DNA of 64,000 nt from Arthrobacter sp. OV608 (lineage in GTDB: Bacteria > Actinomycetota > Actinomycetes > Actinomycetales > Micrococcaceae). The translations under genes and the position numbers were made by a program. Positions within the stretch are counted from its first letter, which is position 1; every line of letters starts with the position of its first letter. Positions 37,575-47,300 of this stretch are shown here, one piece after another. Below the pieces are notes generated by a model. The model was not told the DNA's origin. It saw nothing but the letters and a program-made list of their open reading frames with translations, and did no database searches. The stretch covers positions 124,001 through 188,000 of the forward strand of contig FOEZ01000001.1 in the NCBI GenBank assembly GCA_900110595.1, read 5' to 3'.

Positions 37575-38711
37575 GTGACTTACGAGATCGAGATCGGCCG
37601 TGGCAAGCGTGGGCGTCGTGCCTACTCCCTGGATGACATTGCAATTGTCCCTAACCGTCGTACCCGCGACCCCAAGGACGTCTCCGTCTCGTGGCAGATC
37701 GACGCCTACCAGTTCGATATGCCCGTCATCGCGGCCCCGATGGACTCGGCCATGTCCCCGGCAACAGCCATTGCCCTGGGCAAGCTCGGCGGCCTGGGTG
37801 TGCTGGACCTTGAAGGGCTCTGGACCCGGTACGAGGACCCCGAGCCCGTCCTCGACGAGATCGGTGCGCTCGAAGACGAGGTCAACAGCCCCGCCGTGAC
37901 CGGGCGGATGCAGGAGCTGTACAAGGCACCCATCCAGCCCGACCTGATTACATCCCGCCTGGCTGAAATGCGGGCCGCCGGCGTGACCGTGGCAGGCTCC
38001 CTCACCCCGCAGCGCACCCAGGAGCACTACAAGACCGTCCTGGCTGCCGGCGTCGACATCTTTGTGATACGCGGAACCACAGTGTCCGCCGAGCACGTGT
38101 CCAAGGACCACGAGCCGCTGAACCTCAAACAGTTCATCTACGAACTGGACGTCCCCGTCATCGTGGGCGGCGCGGCCGGGTACACCCCCGCCCTGCACCT
38201 CATGCGCACCGGCGCAGCCGGCGTCCTGGTGGGCTTCGGCGGCGGCGCCACTACCACCACCCGCCGCGCCCTGGGCATCCACTCGCCCATGGCATCAGCC
38301 ATTTCCGACGTCGCCGCGGCCCGCCGCGACTACATGGACGAGTCCGGCGGCCGCTACGTCCACGTGATCGCCGACGGCGGCATGGGCACCTCCGGCGACA
38401 TCGTCAAGGCGATCGCCATGGGAGCCGACGCCGTGATGCTCGGCAGCGCGCTGGCCCGTGCCGAAGAAGCACCCGGCAAGGGCTGGCACTGGGGCCAGGA
38501 GGCACACCACCTGGAACTGCCCCGAGGCGACCGCGTCAACGTCGGAACGGTCGGCCCCCTTGAAGAGGTCCTCTTCGGACCGGGCCACCACACCAACGGA
38601 ACCGCAAACCTCATCGGTGCCCTCCGCCGCTCCATGGCCACCACCGGCTATTCGGACCTGAAGGAATTCCAGCGCGTCGACGTCGTGGTTTCCCCCTATT
38701 CCGGGAACTGA
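37575..38711 (+). CDS. guaB3: GuaB3-family IMP dehydrogenase-related protein
   Basis: 378 residues, typical for the actinobacterial/cyanobacterial GuaB3 clade: GRGKRGRRAYSLDDIAIVPNRRTRD at the start, AAPMDSAMSP, and phosphate-loop GVLVGFGGGATTTTRRALG where true IMPDHs have the GSICTTR Cys loop. The CBS pair is absent. Members have been reported to act as GMP reductases, returning GMP to IMP, so this may counterbalance GuaB; the reaction is not shown by the sequence. A hairpin (GGGCAGGC/GCCTGCCC, 38718-38741) follows the stop. Confidence 0.92.
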   Translation: MTYEIEIGRGKRGRRAYSLDDIAIVPNRRTRDPKDVSVSWQIDAYQFDMPVIAAPMDSAMSPATAIALGKLGGLGVLDLEGLWTRYEDPEPVLDEIGALEDEVNSPAVTGRMQELYKAPIQPDLITSRLAEMRAAGVTVAGSLTPQRTQEHYKTVLAAGVDIFVIRGTTVSAEHVSKDHEPLNLKQFIYELDVPVIVGGAAGYTPALHLMRTGAAGVLVGFGGGATTTTRRALGIHSPMASAISDVAAARRDYMDESGGRYVHVIADGGMGTSGDIVKAIAMGADAVMLGSALARAEEAPGKGWHWGQEAHHLELPRGDRVNVGTVGPLEEVLFGPGHHTNGTANLIGALRRSMATTGYSDLKEFQRVDVVVSPYSGN

Positions 38712-38717
38712 CGCAGG

Positions 38718-38741
38718 GGGCAGGCCAATCCATGCCTGCCC
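38718..38741 (+). terminator. Weak hairpin after guaB3
   Basis: GGGCAGGC (38718-38725) and GCCTGCCC (38734-38741), 8-nt loop, no U tract. Confidence 0.4.
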
Positions 38742-38808
38742 TGCCCAAGCGTGCCGCGACAAAGTAGTGTGGTTCCACGACCGGGACTAGCGGCACTGGA
38801 GGCGTTCA

Positions 38809-40548
38809 ATGAAGAGTTTTCCTGACAACGGCGGAGCCCTGGGGCCTGCGGCCAGGGAAGCTGCCATCGGGCGGCTGAGGGCGACGGCGGACCCTGGCCG
38901 GGAGCTGGACATCCTCATTGTTGGTGGCGGCATCGTGGGCACCGGAGCTGCCCTGGATGCCGTCACCCGGGGGCTGGACGTGGGCATCGTCGAGGCGAGC
39001 GACTGGGCGGCGGGAACCTCCTCCCGGTCCTCCAAGCTCATCCACGGTGGACTGCGCTACCTGGAAATGCTTGACTTCGCGCTCGTCAAGGAGGCGCTGC
39101 AGGAGCGCGGACTGCTGCTCTCCGAGCTCGCGCCACACCTGGCCCGGCCCGTGCCCTTCCTGTATCCGCTGACCAAACCCTTCCTCGAACGGCCCTACGT
39201 TGGCGCCGGCATTGCCCTGTACGACGCCATGTCCGTCTCCAGCGGCCACAGCAGGGGAGTACCGTTCCACAAGCACCTCACCAAACGGGGAACGCTGCGC
39301 GCGGCGCCAAGCCTGAAGGACGACGCTTTTGTGGGATCGATCCGGTACTACGACGGCCAGGTGGATGACGCCAAATACGTCGCCAACCTGGTGCGGACGG
39401 CCGCCTACTACGGCGCCCACGCCGTAAACCAGATGGCAGTGGTGGACTTCCTGCGCGAAGGCGAACGGGTGGTGGGCGCCAAGGTGGTCAACCATGAGGA
39501 CGGGACGCAGTTCAACATCCGGGCCAAGCAGGTCATCAACGCCACCGGCGTCTGGACCGACGAAACCCAGGCCATGGTCACCGAACGCGGCCAGCTGAAG
39601 GTCCGCGCCTCCAAGGGAATCCACCTGGTGGTTCCCCGCGACCGTTTCCAGTCCACCGTGGGCCTGATCCTGCGCACCGAGAAGTCCGTGCTGTTCGTCA
39701 TCCCCTGGGGCCGGCACTGGATCATCGGCACCACGGACACGGACTGGCACCTGGACAAAGCCCACCCCGCTGCGTCCAGCAAGGACATCGACTACATCCT
39801 GGAGCACGTCAACAAGGTCCTCAAGCGGCCCCTGACCCGCGAAGACGTGGAAGGGGTCTACGCCGGCCTGCGCCCGCTGCTGGCCGGGGAAAACGACTCC
39901 ACTGCCAAGCTGTCCCGCGAGCATGTTGTGGCACACCCTGTTCCCGGCCTGGTGGTGGTGGCCGGCGGCAAATGGACCACGTACCGGGTGATGGCCAAGG
40001 ACGCAGTGGACGAGGCAACCCGGACCATGGACGAACGGGTCCCGCCAAGCTGCACGGAAACCATCCCGCTGCTGGGCGCGAGCGGCTTCAAAGCGGCCTG
40101 GAACCGGCGGAACCGCACCGCTGAGGAATCCGGCGTGCATGTGGCCCGGATAGAGCACCTGCTCAACCGCTACGGGTCCATGACCCCCGAGGTGCTGGCC
40201 ATCATCAAGGAAAACCCTGCCCTCGCCGAACCGATCCCCGGCGCGGATGACTACCTGCAGGCCGAGGCGGTCTACGCAGCCACGCATGAAGGCGCCCGCC
40301 ACGTCCACGACGTCCTCACACGGCGGACCCGGATTTCGATCGAGGCGTGGGACCGCGGTGTGTCAGCCGTTCCCGTAGTCGCTAAACTGATGGGTGACGT
40401 CCTTGGCTGGAGCGAAGCCCAACGCGAAAACGAAATCAGGCACTACATCGCACGGGTGGAGGCGGAACGCCTGAGCCAGCAACAGCCGGACGACGAATCC
40501 GCAGACGCCGCCCGGCTGGGCGTGGAAGATATCGTGCCCTTGCGCTGA
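38809..40548 (+). CDS. glpD: Aerobic glycerol-3-phosphate dehydrogenase
   Basis: FAD enzyme that oxidises glycerol 3-phosphate to dihydroxyacetone phosphate at the membrane, passing electrons to quinone. 579 residues. FAD site LDILIVGGGIVGTGAALDAVTRG (about residues 34-56), then SSRSSKLIHGGLRYLE and VAGGKWTTYRVMAKDAVD; the C-terminal helical DUF-like domain is complete. ATG 38809 follows GGAGG by 7 nt. A PTS EIIA gene begins 39 nt downstream, suggesting joint expression. Confidence 0.95.
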   Translation: MKSFPDNGGALGPAAREAAIGRLRATADPGRELDILIVGGGIVGTGAALDAVTRGLDVGIVEASDWAAGTSSRSSKLIHGGLRYLEMLDFALVKEALQERGLLLSELAPHLARPVPFLYPLTKPFLERPYVGAGIALYDAMSVSSGHSRGVPFHKHLTKRGTLRAAPSLKDDAFVGSIRYYDGQVDDAKYVANLVRTAAYYGAHAVNQMAVVDFLREGERVVGAKVVNHEDGTQFNIRAKQVINATGVWTDETQAMVTERGQLKVRASKGIHLVVPRDRFQSTVGLILRTEKSVLFVIPWGRHWIIGTTDTDWHLDKAHPAASSKDIDYILEHVNKVLKRPLTREDVEGVYAGLRPLLAGENDSTAKLSREHVVAHPVPGLVVVAGGKWTTYRVMAKDAVDEATRTMDERVPPSCTETIPLLGASGFKAAWNRRNRTAEESGVHVARIEHLLNRYGSMTPEVLAIIKENPALAEPIPGADDYLQAEAVYAATHEGARHVHDVLTRRTRISIEAWDRGVSAVPVVAKLMGDVLGWSEAQRENEIRHYIARVEAERLSQQQPDDESADAARLGVEDIVPLR

Positions 40549-40587
40549 AGGGCCCGCGGCACCAGCTCCTCACTGAAGGGATACGCC

Positions 40588-41076
40588 TTGGCGGAACCAC
40601 TTGACCGGTACGATGCCGATCTCACCACTCCCGACATGGTCATCCTGGAGCTTGAGGCAAAAGACAAGGCGGACGCCGCCACCCAGCTTGCGGAACGGCT
40701 CTTCGCCGCCGGCCGCGTGTCGGACCTGCCCGGATTCCTTGAACACGTGAACGCACGGGAGCACCAGCTGGCCACCGGTCTTCCCGGCGGCATCGGCCTG
40801 CCGCATGCCCGCAGCGAATACGTCTCGCGCACCTCGATCGCCGTCGGTATTGCCAAGTACGGCCATGCCCTGGACTTCGGCGCCGCGGACGGCCCGGCCA
40901 CGGTGATCCTGCTGATCGCCACCCCAGCCAGTTCTTTCTCGGACCACCTCGAAGTCCTGGCCACACTGGCCCGTTCGCTGTCCAAGGAGTCCTTCCGCGA
41001 ATCGCTCCGGCGTGCCTATGACCCCGAAGTTATTTCGGAGCTCATCAATTCCAGCCTGGTGTTTTTCGATCACTGA
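40588..41076 (+). CDS. PTS sugar transporter subunit IIA, fructose/mannitol class
   Basis: 162-residue EIIA domain. The phosphorylatable His is in GIGLPHARSEYVSRTSIAVG (about residue 73). It accepts phosphate from HPr and passes it to an EIIB; no EIIB or EIIC is nearby, so the sugar, or a purely regulatory role next to glpD, is open. The TTG start has GAAGGG 7 nt upstream. Confidence 0.9.
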   Translation: MAEPLDRYDADLTTPDMVILELEAKDKADAATQLAERLFAAGRVSDLPGFLEHVNAREHQLATGLPGGIGLPHARSEYVSRTSIAVGIAKYGHALDFGAADGPATVILLIATPASSFSDHLEVLATLARSLSKESFRESLRRAYDPEVISELINSSLVFFDH

Positions 41077-41125
41077 CGCCCCGGCCAGGCCACCAGGCGT
41101 TTAGTTGTTCTACAGCGGGACGAAG

Positions 41126-41137
41126 TACGGTTAAGAC
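41126..41137 (+). promoter_or_regulatory. Leaderless promoter of the SURF1 gene
   Basis: TACGGT (41126-41131) is 6 nt before GTG 41138. Confidence 0.5.
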
Positions 41138-41998
41138 GTGTGGAAAACTGCCCTCAAGCCCCGATGGATCGCAGGATTTGTCTTTGCGATCGTGATATCC
41201 GGGGTCTTCGTGCTGCTCAGCCAATGGCAGTTCGGACGCTCCACCCAGCCGGAAGCGCCCGTCAACCCGGCCACCGAGCAGGTGCAGCCCCTCACCCAGA
41301 CGCTGGAGCCCGGCGACTTTTTCCACGGGACCGACGCCGACCAGATGGTCAGTGCGCAGGGCACCTACGATCCCGCCAAACAGGTCCTGGTGCCGGGCCG
41401 GCTGCACGACGGCAACACCGGCTACTGGGTAGTCTCCGCCTTCGCCGTCTCCGGCGCTCCCACCCTGAGCGGCGTGGGCGCCTCACCGCAGACGTGGATC
41501 CCGGTGGCCCGGGGATGGGTGGCCGATCCCGCTGATGCCGGCGACCCGCCGTCGGGCACTGTTGAACTCACCGGCCGGCTCCTGCCGTCCGAGGCGCCCT
41601 TGGCCGGCACGGCGGCCGCACCCGGGCAGGCCACCGCGGTGTCCGTGGCTGAACTGATCAACTACTGGGAAGTCAGCAGCTATCCCGGCTTCGTGGCCGC
41701 CACCGCCGAGGTGGCCAACGGTGCCGATGTCAGCGCCGCGGCGGTCCGGGGGGACCTCCTTCCCCTTGACATCGGGCCCCAGCCGCCCGCCCAGAAGATC
41801 AACTGGCTCAACCTTTTCTACTCCCTCGAGTGGGTTGTGTTCGCCGGCTTCGCACTCTTCATCTGGTGGCGGCTGGTCAAGGACGACTACCACCGGGACC
41901 TCGAAGAAGCCCTCGACGAAGCCGAGGACCACCATCCGCCAGCAGGGCAAAACCAGCACCAGCAACCAGACCAGAACCAGCAAAAGGTACAGCCATGA
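41138..41998 (+). CDS. SURF1-family cytochrome oxidase biogenesis protein
   Basis: 286 residues: one helix at about 10-30 (WIAGFVFAIVISGVFVLLSQWQFGR, with the SURF1 WQxxR motif), an extracytoplasmic domain carrying the GRLHDGNTGYWVVSAF and VARGWV motifs, and a second helix at about 222-245 before a WWRL end. It should assist haem a insertion into cytochrome c oxidase. The His/Gln/Asn-rich tail (HHPPAGQNQHQQPDQNQQ) is unusual. The stop overlaps the DUF3817 start (ATGA). Confidence 0.9.
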   Translation: MWKTALKPRWIAGFVFAIVISGVFVLLSQWQFGRSTQPEAPVNPATEQVQPLTQTLEPGDFFHGTDADQMVSAQGTYDPAKQVLVPGRLHDGNTGYWVVSAFAVSGAPTLSGVGASPQTWIPVARGWVADPADAGDPPSGTVELTGRLLPSEAPLAGTAAAPGQATAVSVAELINYWEVSSYPGFVAATAEVANGADVSAAAVRGDLLPLDIGPQPPAQKINWLNLFYSLEWVVFAGFALFIWWRLVKDDYHRDLEEALDEAEDHHPPAGQNQHQQPDQNQQKVQP

Positions 41999-42513
41999 TT
42001 GATCCGAAACCGGCCAACCCCGCCTCGGCCCCAAGCACCAACACCAGCGGCAAGCCATCGGGCAAGAAGCGCCGCTTCGGCGGCACCGAGGCGCAGATCC
42101 GGTCCGCCCTGAAGTTCTACAAGGTGCTGGCCTACCTGACCGGCACCATGCTCCTGCTGCTGTGCGCCGAGCTCATTGCGAGGTACGGGTTCGGGCAGTA
42201 CCTGTTCGCCGGCGGCACGAACGCGGTCACGGGCCAGCCGTTCGGCTTCGGGTTCGCGGACGCGGAACCCCAGGGCGTGCTGGGCGGCGTCAACCTGTCC
42301 GTGACTGTCCTGATCGTGCATGGCTGGATGTACGTGGTGTACCTGATCTCCAACTTCCGGCTGTGGTCGCTGATGCGGTGGCCGTTCCTGAAGCTGGTCC
42401 TGCTGGCATTGGGCGGCGTTATCCCGTTCCTGTCCTTCATCGTGGAGAAGAAGTTCCATGCCGAGGTGGAGGCCGAACTCGCGGCCCACCCGCAGGCACC
42501 CCAGCGGTACTGA
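41995..42513 (+). CDS. DUF3817-family membrane protein
   Basis: 172 residues: Lys/Ser/Pro-rich first 30 residues, then SALKFYKVLAYLTGTMLLLLCAELIARY, VTVLIVHGWMYVVYLISNFRLW and FLKLVLLALGGVIPFLSFIVEKK as three helices, the DUF3817 layout. Function unknown; coupled to SURF1, so a respiratory role is a guess. AAAAGG precedes ATG 41995. Confidence 0.87.
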   Translation: MIDPKPANPASAPSTNTSGKPSGKKRRFGGTEAQIRSALKFYKVLAYLTGTMLLLLCAELIARYGFGQYLFAGGTNAVTGQPFGFGFADAEPQGVLGGVNLSVTVLIVHGWMYVVYLISNFRLWSLMRWPFLKLVLLALGGVIPFLSFIVEKKFHAEVEAELAAHPQAPQRY

Positions 42514-42613
42514 TGTCCTGCAGCCGCGGCCGCCGGCTGCGGCTGTCGACGCAGGGGACGTTCGCTCCGTCACAGCAGGGCGTCCCAAGGTGCGCCGGTG
42601 CAACGGCGCAAAG

Positions 42614-42625
42614 TAGGCTATTACG
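42614..42625 (+). promoter_or_regulatory. Leaderless promoter of guaA
   Basis: TAGGCT (42614-42619) is 6 nt before GTG 42626. The 112-bp gap before guaA also holds a GCAGCCG-N7-CGGCTGC hairpin (42520-42540) without a U tract. Confidence 0.55.
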
Positions 42626-44215
42626 GTGACTACTCCCACTGCATCCCAGACTTCCCAGAAGCCGGTGCTGGTTGTTGACTACGGTGCCCAGTACGCGCAG
42701 CTGATTGCCCGCCGCGTCCGGGAAGCAAATGTGTATTCGGAAGTGGTTCCGCATACCTACACAACCGAGCAGCTCCTGGCCAAGAACCCTGCCGCCATCA
42801 TCCTTTCCGGCGGCCCGTCCAGCGTCTACGCTGATGGCGCCCCGAGTGTCGGAGCAGACCTGTTCGAAGCCGGGGTACCCGTCTTTGGCATCTGCTACGG
42901 CTTCCAGGCCATGGCCAACGCCCTGGGCGGCAAGGTGGACAAGACCGGGCTGCGGGAGTATGGCTCCACGGAGACAACCATCCTGGGCGAGGGACGCTCT
43001 GTCCTTGAGGGCATGCCGCAGCACCAGAAGACCTGGATGAGCCACGGCGACTCCGTCCATGAGGCGCCGGACGGCTTTGAAGTACTGGCGACGACGGCGG
43101 GAGCCGAAGTGGCTGCCTTCGCCAACGAGGAAAAGGGCCTCTTCGGTGTCCAGTGGCACCCCGAGGTCAAGCACTCCGCCTACGGCCAGCAGGTCCTGGA
43201 AAACTTCCTCTTCAAGGGCGCCAGGATCGAACCCAACTGGACCACGGGCAACATCCTTGAGGAGCAGGTGGAGCGGATCCGCAAGCAGATCGGCGATGCG
43301 CGGGTCATCTGCGGCCTCTCTGGCGGCGTGGACTCCGCGGTTGCCGCTGCCCTCGTCCAGCGCGCCGTTGGCGACCAGCTCACCTGTGTGTTCGTGGACC
43401 ACGGCCTGTTGCGCGAAGGCGAAGCCGAGCAGGTGGAACGCGACTTTGTTGCTGCCACCGGCGTGAAGCTCTACGTTGCCAACGAGCAGGAACGCTTCCT
43501 GTCCGCACTGGCCGGGGTCAGCGATCCGGAAACCAAACGCAAGATCATCGGCCGGGAGTTCATCCGCGCCTTTGAGGAAGCGGAACTGGCCATCATCGCC
43601 GAGGCGGCCGCACACGGCGAGAAGATCAAATTCCTGGTCCAGGGCACCCTGTACCCGGACGTCGTCGAATCCGGCGGCGGCGAAGGTGCAGCGAACATCA
43701 AGAGCCACCACAACGTGGGCGGGCTCCCTGAGGACCTGCAGTTCGAGCTCGTGGAACCGTTGCGGGCCCTCTTCAAGGACGAGGTCCGCGCAGTCGGTGC
43801 CCAGTTGGGCCTGCCCCAGGAAATCGTTGGCCGCCAGCCCTTCCCGGGTCCCGGACTCGGTATCCGCATCGTTGGCGAAGTCAACAAAGAGCGGCTTGAC
43901 CTGCTGCGCAAGGCCGATGCGATCGCCCGTGCCGAGCTCACCGCAGCCGGACTGGACAACGAAGTCTGGCAGATGCCGGTTGTGCTCCTGGCCGACGTCC
44001 GCAGCGTCGGCGTTATGGGCGACGGACGTACCTACGGACACCCCATCGTGCTCCGTCCGGTCTCCTCCGAGGACGCCATGACGGCGGACTGGTCACGGCT
44101 GCCGTACGAACTCCTCGCAAGGATCTCCAACCGCATCACCAATGAGGTGGAAGGCGTCAACCGCGTGGTGCTCGATGTCACCAGCAAGCCGCCGGGAACC
44201 ATCGAGTGGGAGTAG
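42626..44215 (+). CDS. guaA: GMP synthase (glutamine-hydrolysing)
   Basis: Amidates XMP to GMP. 529 residues. N-terminal class I amidotransferase: catalytic Cys in [11 protein letters not shown], and His-Glu in QWHPEVKHS (about residues 175-183). The ATP-pyrophosphatase domain has the P-loop [15 protein letters not shown] (about 226-240), and the dimerisation domain ends with the typical [10 protein letters not shown]. Closed by a strong terminator. Confidence 0.97.
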   Translation: MTTPTASQTSQKPVLVVDYGAQYAQLIARRVREANVYSEVVPHTYTTEQLLAKNPAAIILSGGPSSVYADGAPSVGADLFEAGVPVFGICYGFQAMANALGGKVDKTGLREYGSTETTILGEGRSVLEGMPQHQKTWMSHGDSVHEAPDGFEVLATTAGAEVAAFANEEKGLFGVQWHPEVKHSAYGQQVLENFLFKGARIEPNWTTGNILEEQVERIRKQIGDARVICGLSGGVDSAVAAALVQRAVGDQLTCVFVDHGLLREGEAEQVERDFVAATGVKLYVANEQERFLSALAGVSDPETKRKIIGREFIRAFEEAELAIIAEAAAHGEKIKFLVQGTLYPDVVESGGGEGAANIKSHHNVGGLPEDLQFELVEPLRALFKDEVRAVGAQLGLPQEIVGRQPFPGPGLGIRIVGEVNKERLDLLRKADAIARAELTAAGLDNEVWQMPVVLLADVRSVGVMGDGRTYGHPIVLRPVSSEDAMTADWSRLPYELLARISNRITNEVEGVNRVVLDVTSKPPGTIEWE

Positions 44216-44222
44216 CAGCATG

Positions 44223-44255
44223 AGTGGCCGGCCTCTGGTGAAGAGGCCGGCCACT
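44223..44255 (+). terminator. Terminator after guaA
   Basis: Perfect 14-bp stem AGTGGCCGGCCTCT (44223-44236) with its complement (44242-44255), 5-nt loop GGTGA, followed by GCTGTTTCTT. Confidence 0.88.
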
Positions 44256-44332
44256 GCTGTTTCTTCCCCGAAATCCTCGCCCAATTTAGCCCGCCCCAGT
44301 GTTGCGGTCGCTCAGTCCGGCGCCGGAGCGGC

Positions 44333-44345
44333 TACTCTCGAATCT
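44333..44345 (+). promoter_or_regulatory. Leaderless promoter of the helicase-nuclease gene
   Basis: TACTCT (44333-44338) is 7 nt before ATG 44346. Confidence 0.5.
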
Positions 44346-47300
44346 ATGCCGGTATGGTCCAGGGCGTCACGCGCAAGCGCAGAAAAGAAGGCAGTAGTGT
44401 CAGTTGGTCAAGGCCACCCGGAGGGCTCGGAGGAGCTCCGTAAATGGCTGTCCGGGCTTAAACCCGTCACCGGGGCGGACACCATGCTGCGCTTCACCAA
44501 GACGCCCGAAGGGTCCATCGATCTGACCCATGCACACCCGTCCGGCCTGGCCCAGCTCATGGCGGGGCGCCGGACCCGGCTCTCCACCCTCATCCGGGAC
44601 CGCCAGCAGTACGTGGTGGCAGCCCGGGCGTCCCGGAACATCCGGTCCAAGATCTTTGAGCTTGCCAACGACCGCGGCATCGACGCCGGATACCTCTCGG
44701 CGGGCACGGTGGTGTGGACGTCCGCCGTGGGGGGCAAGCCGCAGCGCATTTCCGCGCCGGTGATGCTCACGGCGATTTCGCTCACCGTCCGTCCGGGCGA
44801 GGACGACTACGAACTGCAGCTCACCGAGCAGGCCCACATCAATCCCGCCCTGGTGCGGCATTTGAAGAACGTGCACGGCATCGTCTTTGACGTCAACGCG
44901 GTCACCCGGCTCGCCTACAGCACTGCCCGGTTTGATCCGCAGCCCGTCCTGGACCGCCTGGCAACGCTGATCAGGCCCATTCATGGCGCGGAAGCGCAGC
45001 ACAACCTGCTGGTGTCCACCTTCGCGGACCTTTCCGGCAACCTGGACGATCCGTGGATCAACGACTCCAACCCCCTCGTCTCCGCCCTCGCCACTGCCGC
45101 CGGCGGCGAAGTAGTGGACGTCGAGGAGCCGGATCCATCCCGGTTCCCGCCGCTGGACAGCAGGCACCCGCGGGACGAGATGCTCCTGCTCGATGCCGAC
45201 GTCGACCAGCAGTACGTCATCGACGCCGCCCGTGCCGGCGATTCGCTGGTGGTCAGCAGCCCTCCCGGAACAGGCCAGACACAAACTGCCATCAACACCA
45301 TCGGTGCCCTCGTGGATGCCGGGAAGACCGTGCTGGTGGTGGGCGACCGGCGGGCCAGCCTCAACGAGGTGTCCGGCCAGCTGGAGGCCCTGGGGCTTGA
45401 ATCCATCCTGTTCCAGCTGTCCGGGAACGTTACTCCGCAGCAGCTGAAGGGACAGCTGGTCCGGGCCATTGTCCGGAACGAGAAATCCCTCGAACCCCAG
45501 CTGGGGAACCTGCACAGCACACTGACCGAGCACCGCCATGCCTTGATGGACCATGTGGCGTCGCTGCACAACGTGCGCCAGCGGTGGGGCTGCTCGCCGT
45601 ACCAGGCCATGCAGTCCCTGGCTGAGCTCACCTCGATCCACCCGTCACCGGCCACCACAGTCCGGTTGAAACGAAGCGTCCTGGACAGCATCCGGGACCG
45701 CAACGAGCTGGCGGAGCGGCTCCGCCGGGCGGCGGAGCTGGGAAGCTTCAGCAAGGCGTCCACCACCAGCCCCTGGCACGGTGCGCGGCTGCTTACCCGC
45801 AAGGAGACCGAAGAAGCGCAGGACCTGGTCCGGTCCGTTGAAAAAAGCCTTCCGGCGCTGCGTGAGCGAATGAACGCAGTGGCTGAGCACGCCGAGATCC
45901 GGCTGGGTGAGTCCTTTGCCGAATGGGGGGAGCAGCTCGAGCTCCTGATGGCTGTGCGCGGAAGCCTGGACAAGTTCACCCCGGACATTTTCGACCGGCC
46001 CGTCACGGACCTGATCTCCGCCACCGCGCCGTCAGCCTGGCGCCGCGAGCGGGGCATCGAAATGACCGCCATGCAGCGTTCGCGCCTGCGCAGGGTTGCC
46101 AAGGAATACGTCAGGCCGGGCGTGCATATCGCCGACCTGCACAGTTCGCTTGTCCTGGTGCAGGAACAGCGCGCGCTGTGGGCAGGCTATGCCACCACCC
46201 AGCGCCACCCCGCGGTTCCTTCCGGGCTCGCGGAAATCAGTGCCATGTACCGTGCCCTGGACCGCGAGCTGGCCCAGCTGGGCGAAGCGCTGCGGCACAC
46301 CAGTGCCGGGGGAGACTTGTCCGCCGTCCGGTACGCGGAGCTTATGGAGCGGCTCGAGCGGCTCGTGGCGGACACCGATACGCTCAAGACCCTGCCCGAA
46401 CGCACCCTCCTGGTAGAGAACATGCGCGAGCACGGGCTGGGGGAGCTCCTGGCTGACCTTGCCGAGCGCGAGGTGCCGGCCCACTCGGTGGCGGCAGAAC
46501 TTGAACTGGCCTGGTGGCAGTCGGCGCTTGAGGCCATGATCAGCGGCGACGACTACCTGGCGATGTCCGACGGTGATGCCCTGCGGCAGCTTGAGGCCGA
46601 ATACAGGCTGGCGGACAACGCCCATATTGCCAGCGGGGCGGCACGGCTTCGTTGGGACCTGGCCGAGAGGTGGCGGGCCGCTATTGCCGCCCATCCCCGC
46701 CAGGCCGATCTCCTGAAGAGCCTGCTCAAGGACGGCAGGGTGTCCCTGCCGGCACTGACTGCGCAGGCCCCGGACCTCATCGGCACCCTGGTACCGGTCT
46801 GGTCCGTCAGCCCCTACCTGATGACAGGCCTCCTGCCCGCCGAACAGCACTTCGACGCTGTGGTGATCCTCGATTCCGAGGCCACATCGCTCCAGGCCGT
46901 CCTTCCGTCCATCGCCCGCGCCCGCCAGGTCATCGCCTTCGGCGACGCCATGATCGCCAGCCCGCGGACCTTCACCGTGGGGGTGGAGCGGCTCGCGGCG
47001 GGGGAGACGGCCCACCAGAGGGTGGAGAGTGCTTTCAAGGCATTGTCCGCAGTGCTTCCTGTGTGGCGGCTCAACTTTGTGTACCGCGCGGTGGATGAGG
47101 ACCTGGTCCTTCAGCTCAGCAAGAACTTTTACGACGGCGGCCTCCGCCGGCTGCCCGAAGGCCAGTCCGCGACGGGCCTGGACCGGGCCCTGCTGGTGGA
47201 GTACCTGCCGGATGGAACGGGACTGCCCAGTGCCGATCATGAGGGCGTGGAGTCTGTAGTGGCTGAGGTTAACCGCGTGGTGCAGCTGGTTTTCGAACAC

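Noticed and set aside
41138..42513. SURF1-DUF3817 as a single fused gene or a cytochrome oxidase operon
   Set aside because: They are separate frames with an ATGA overlap, and no oxidase subunits are in the window.
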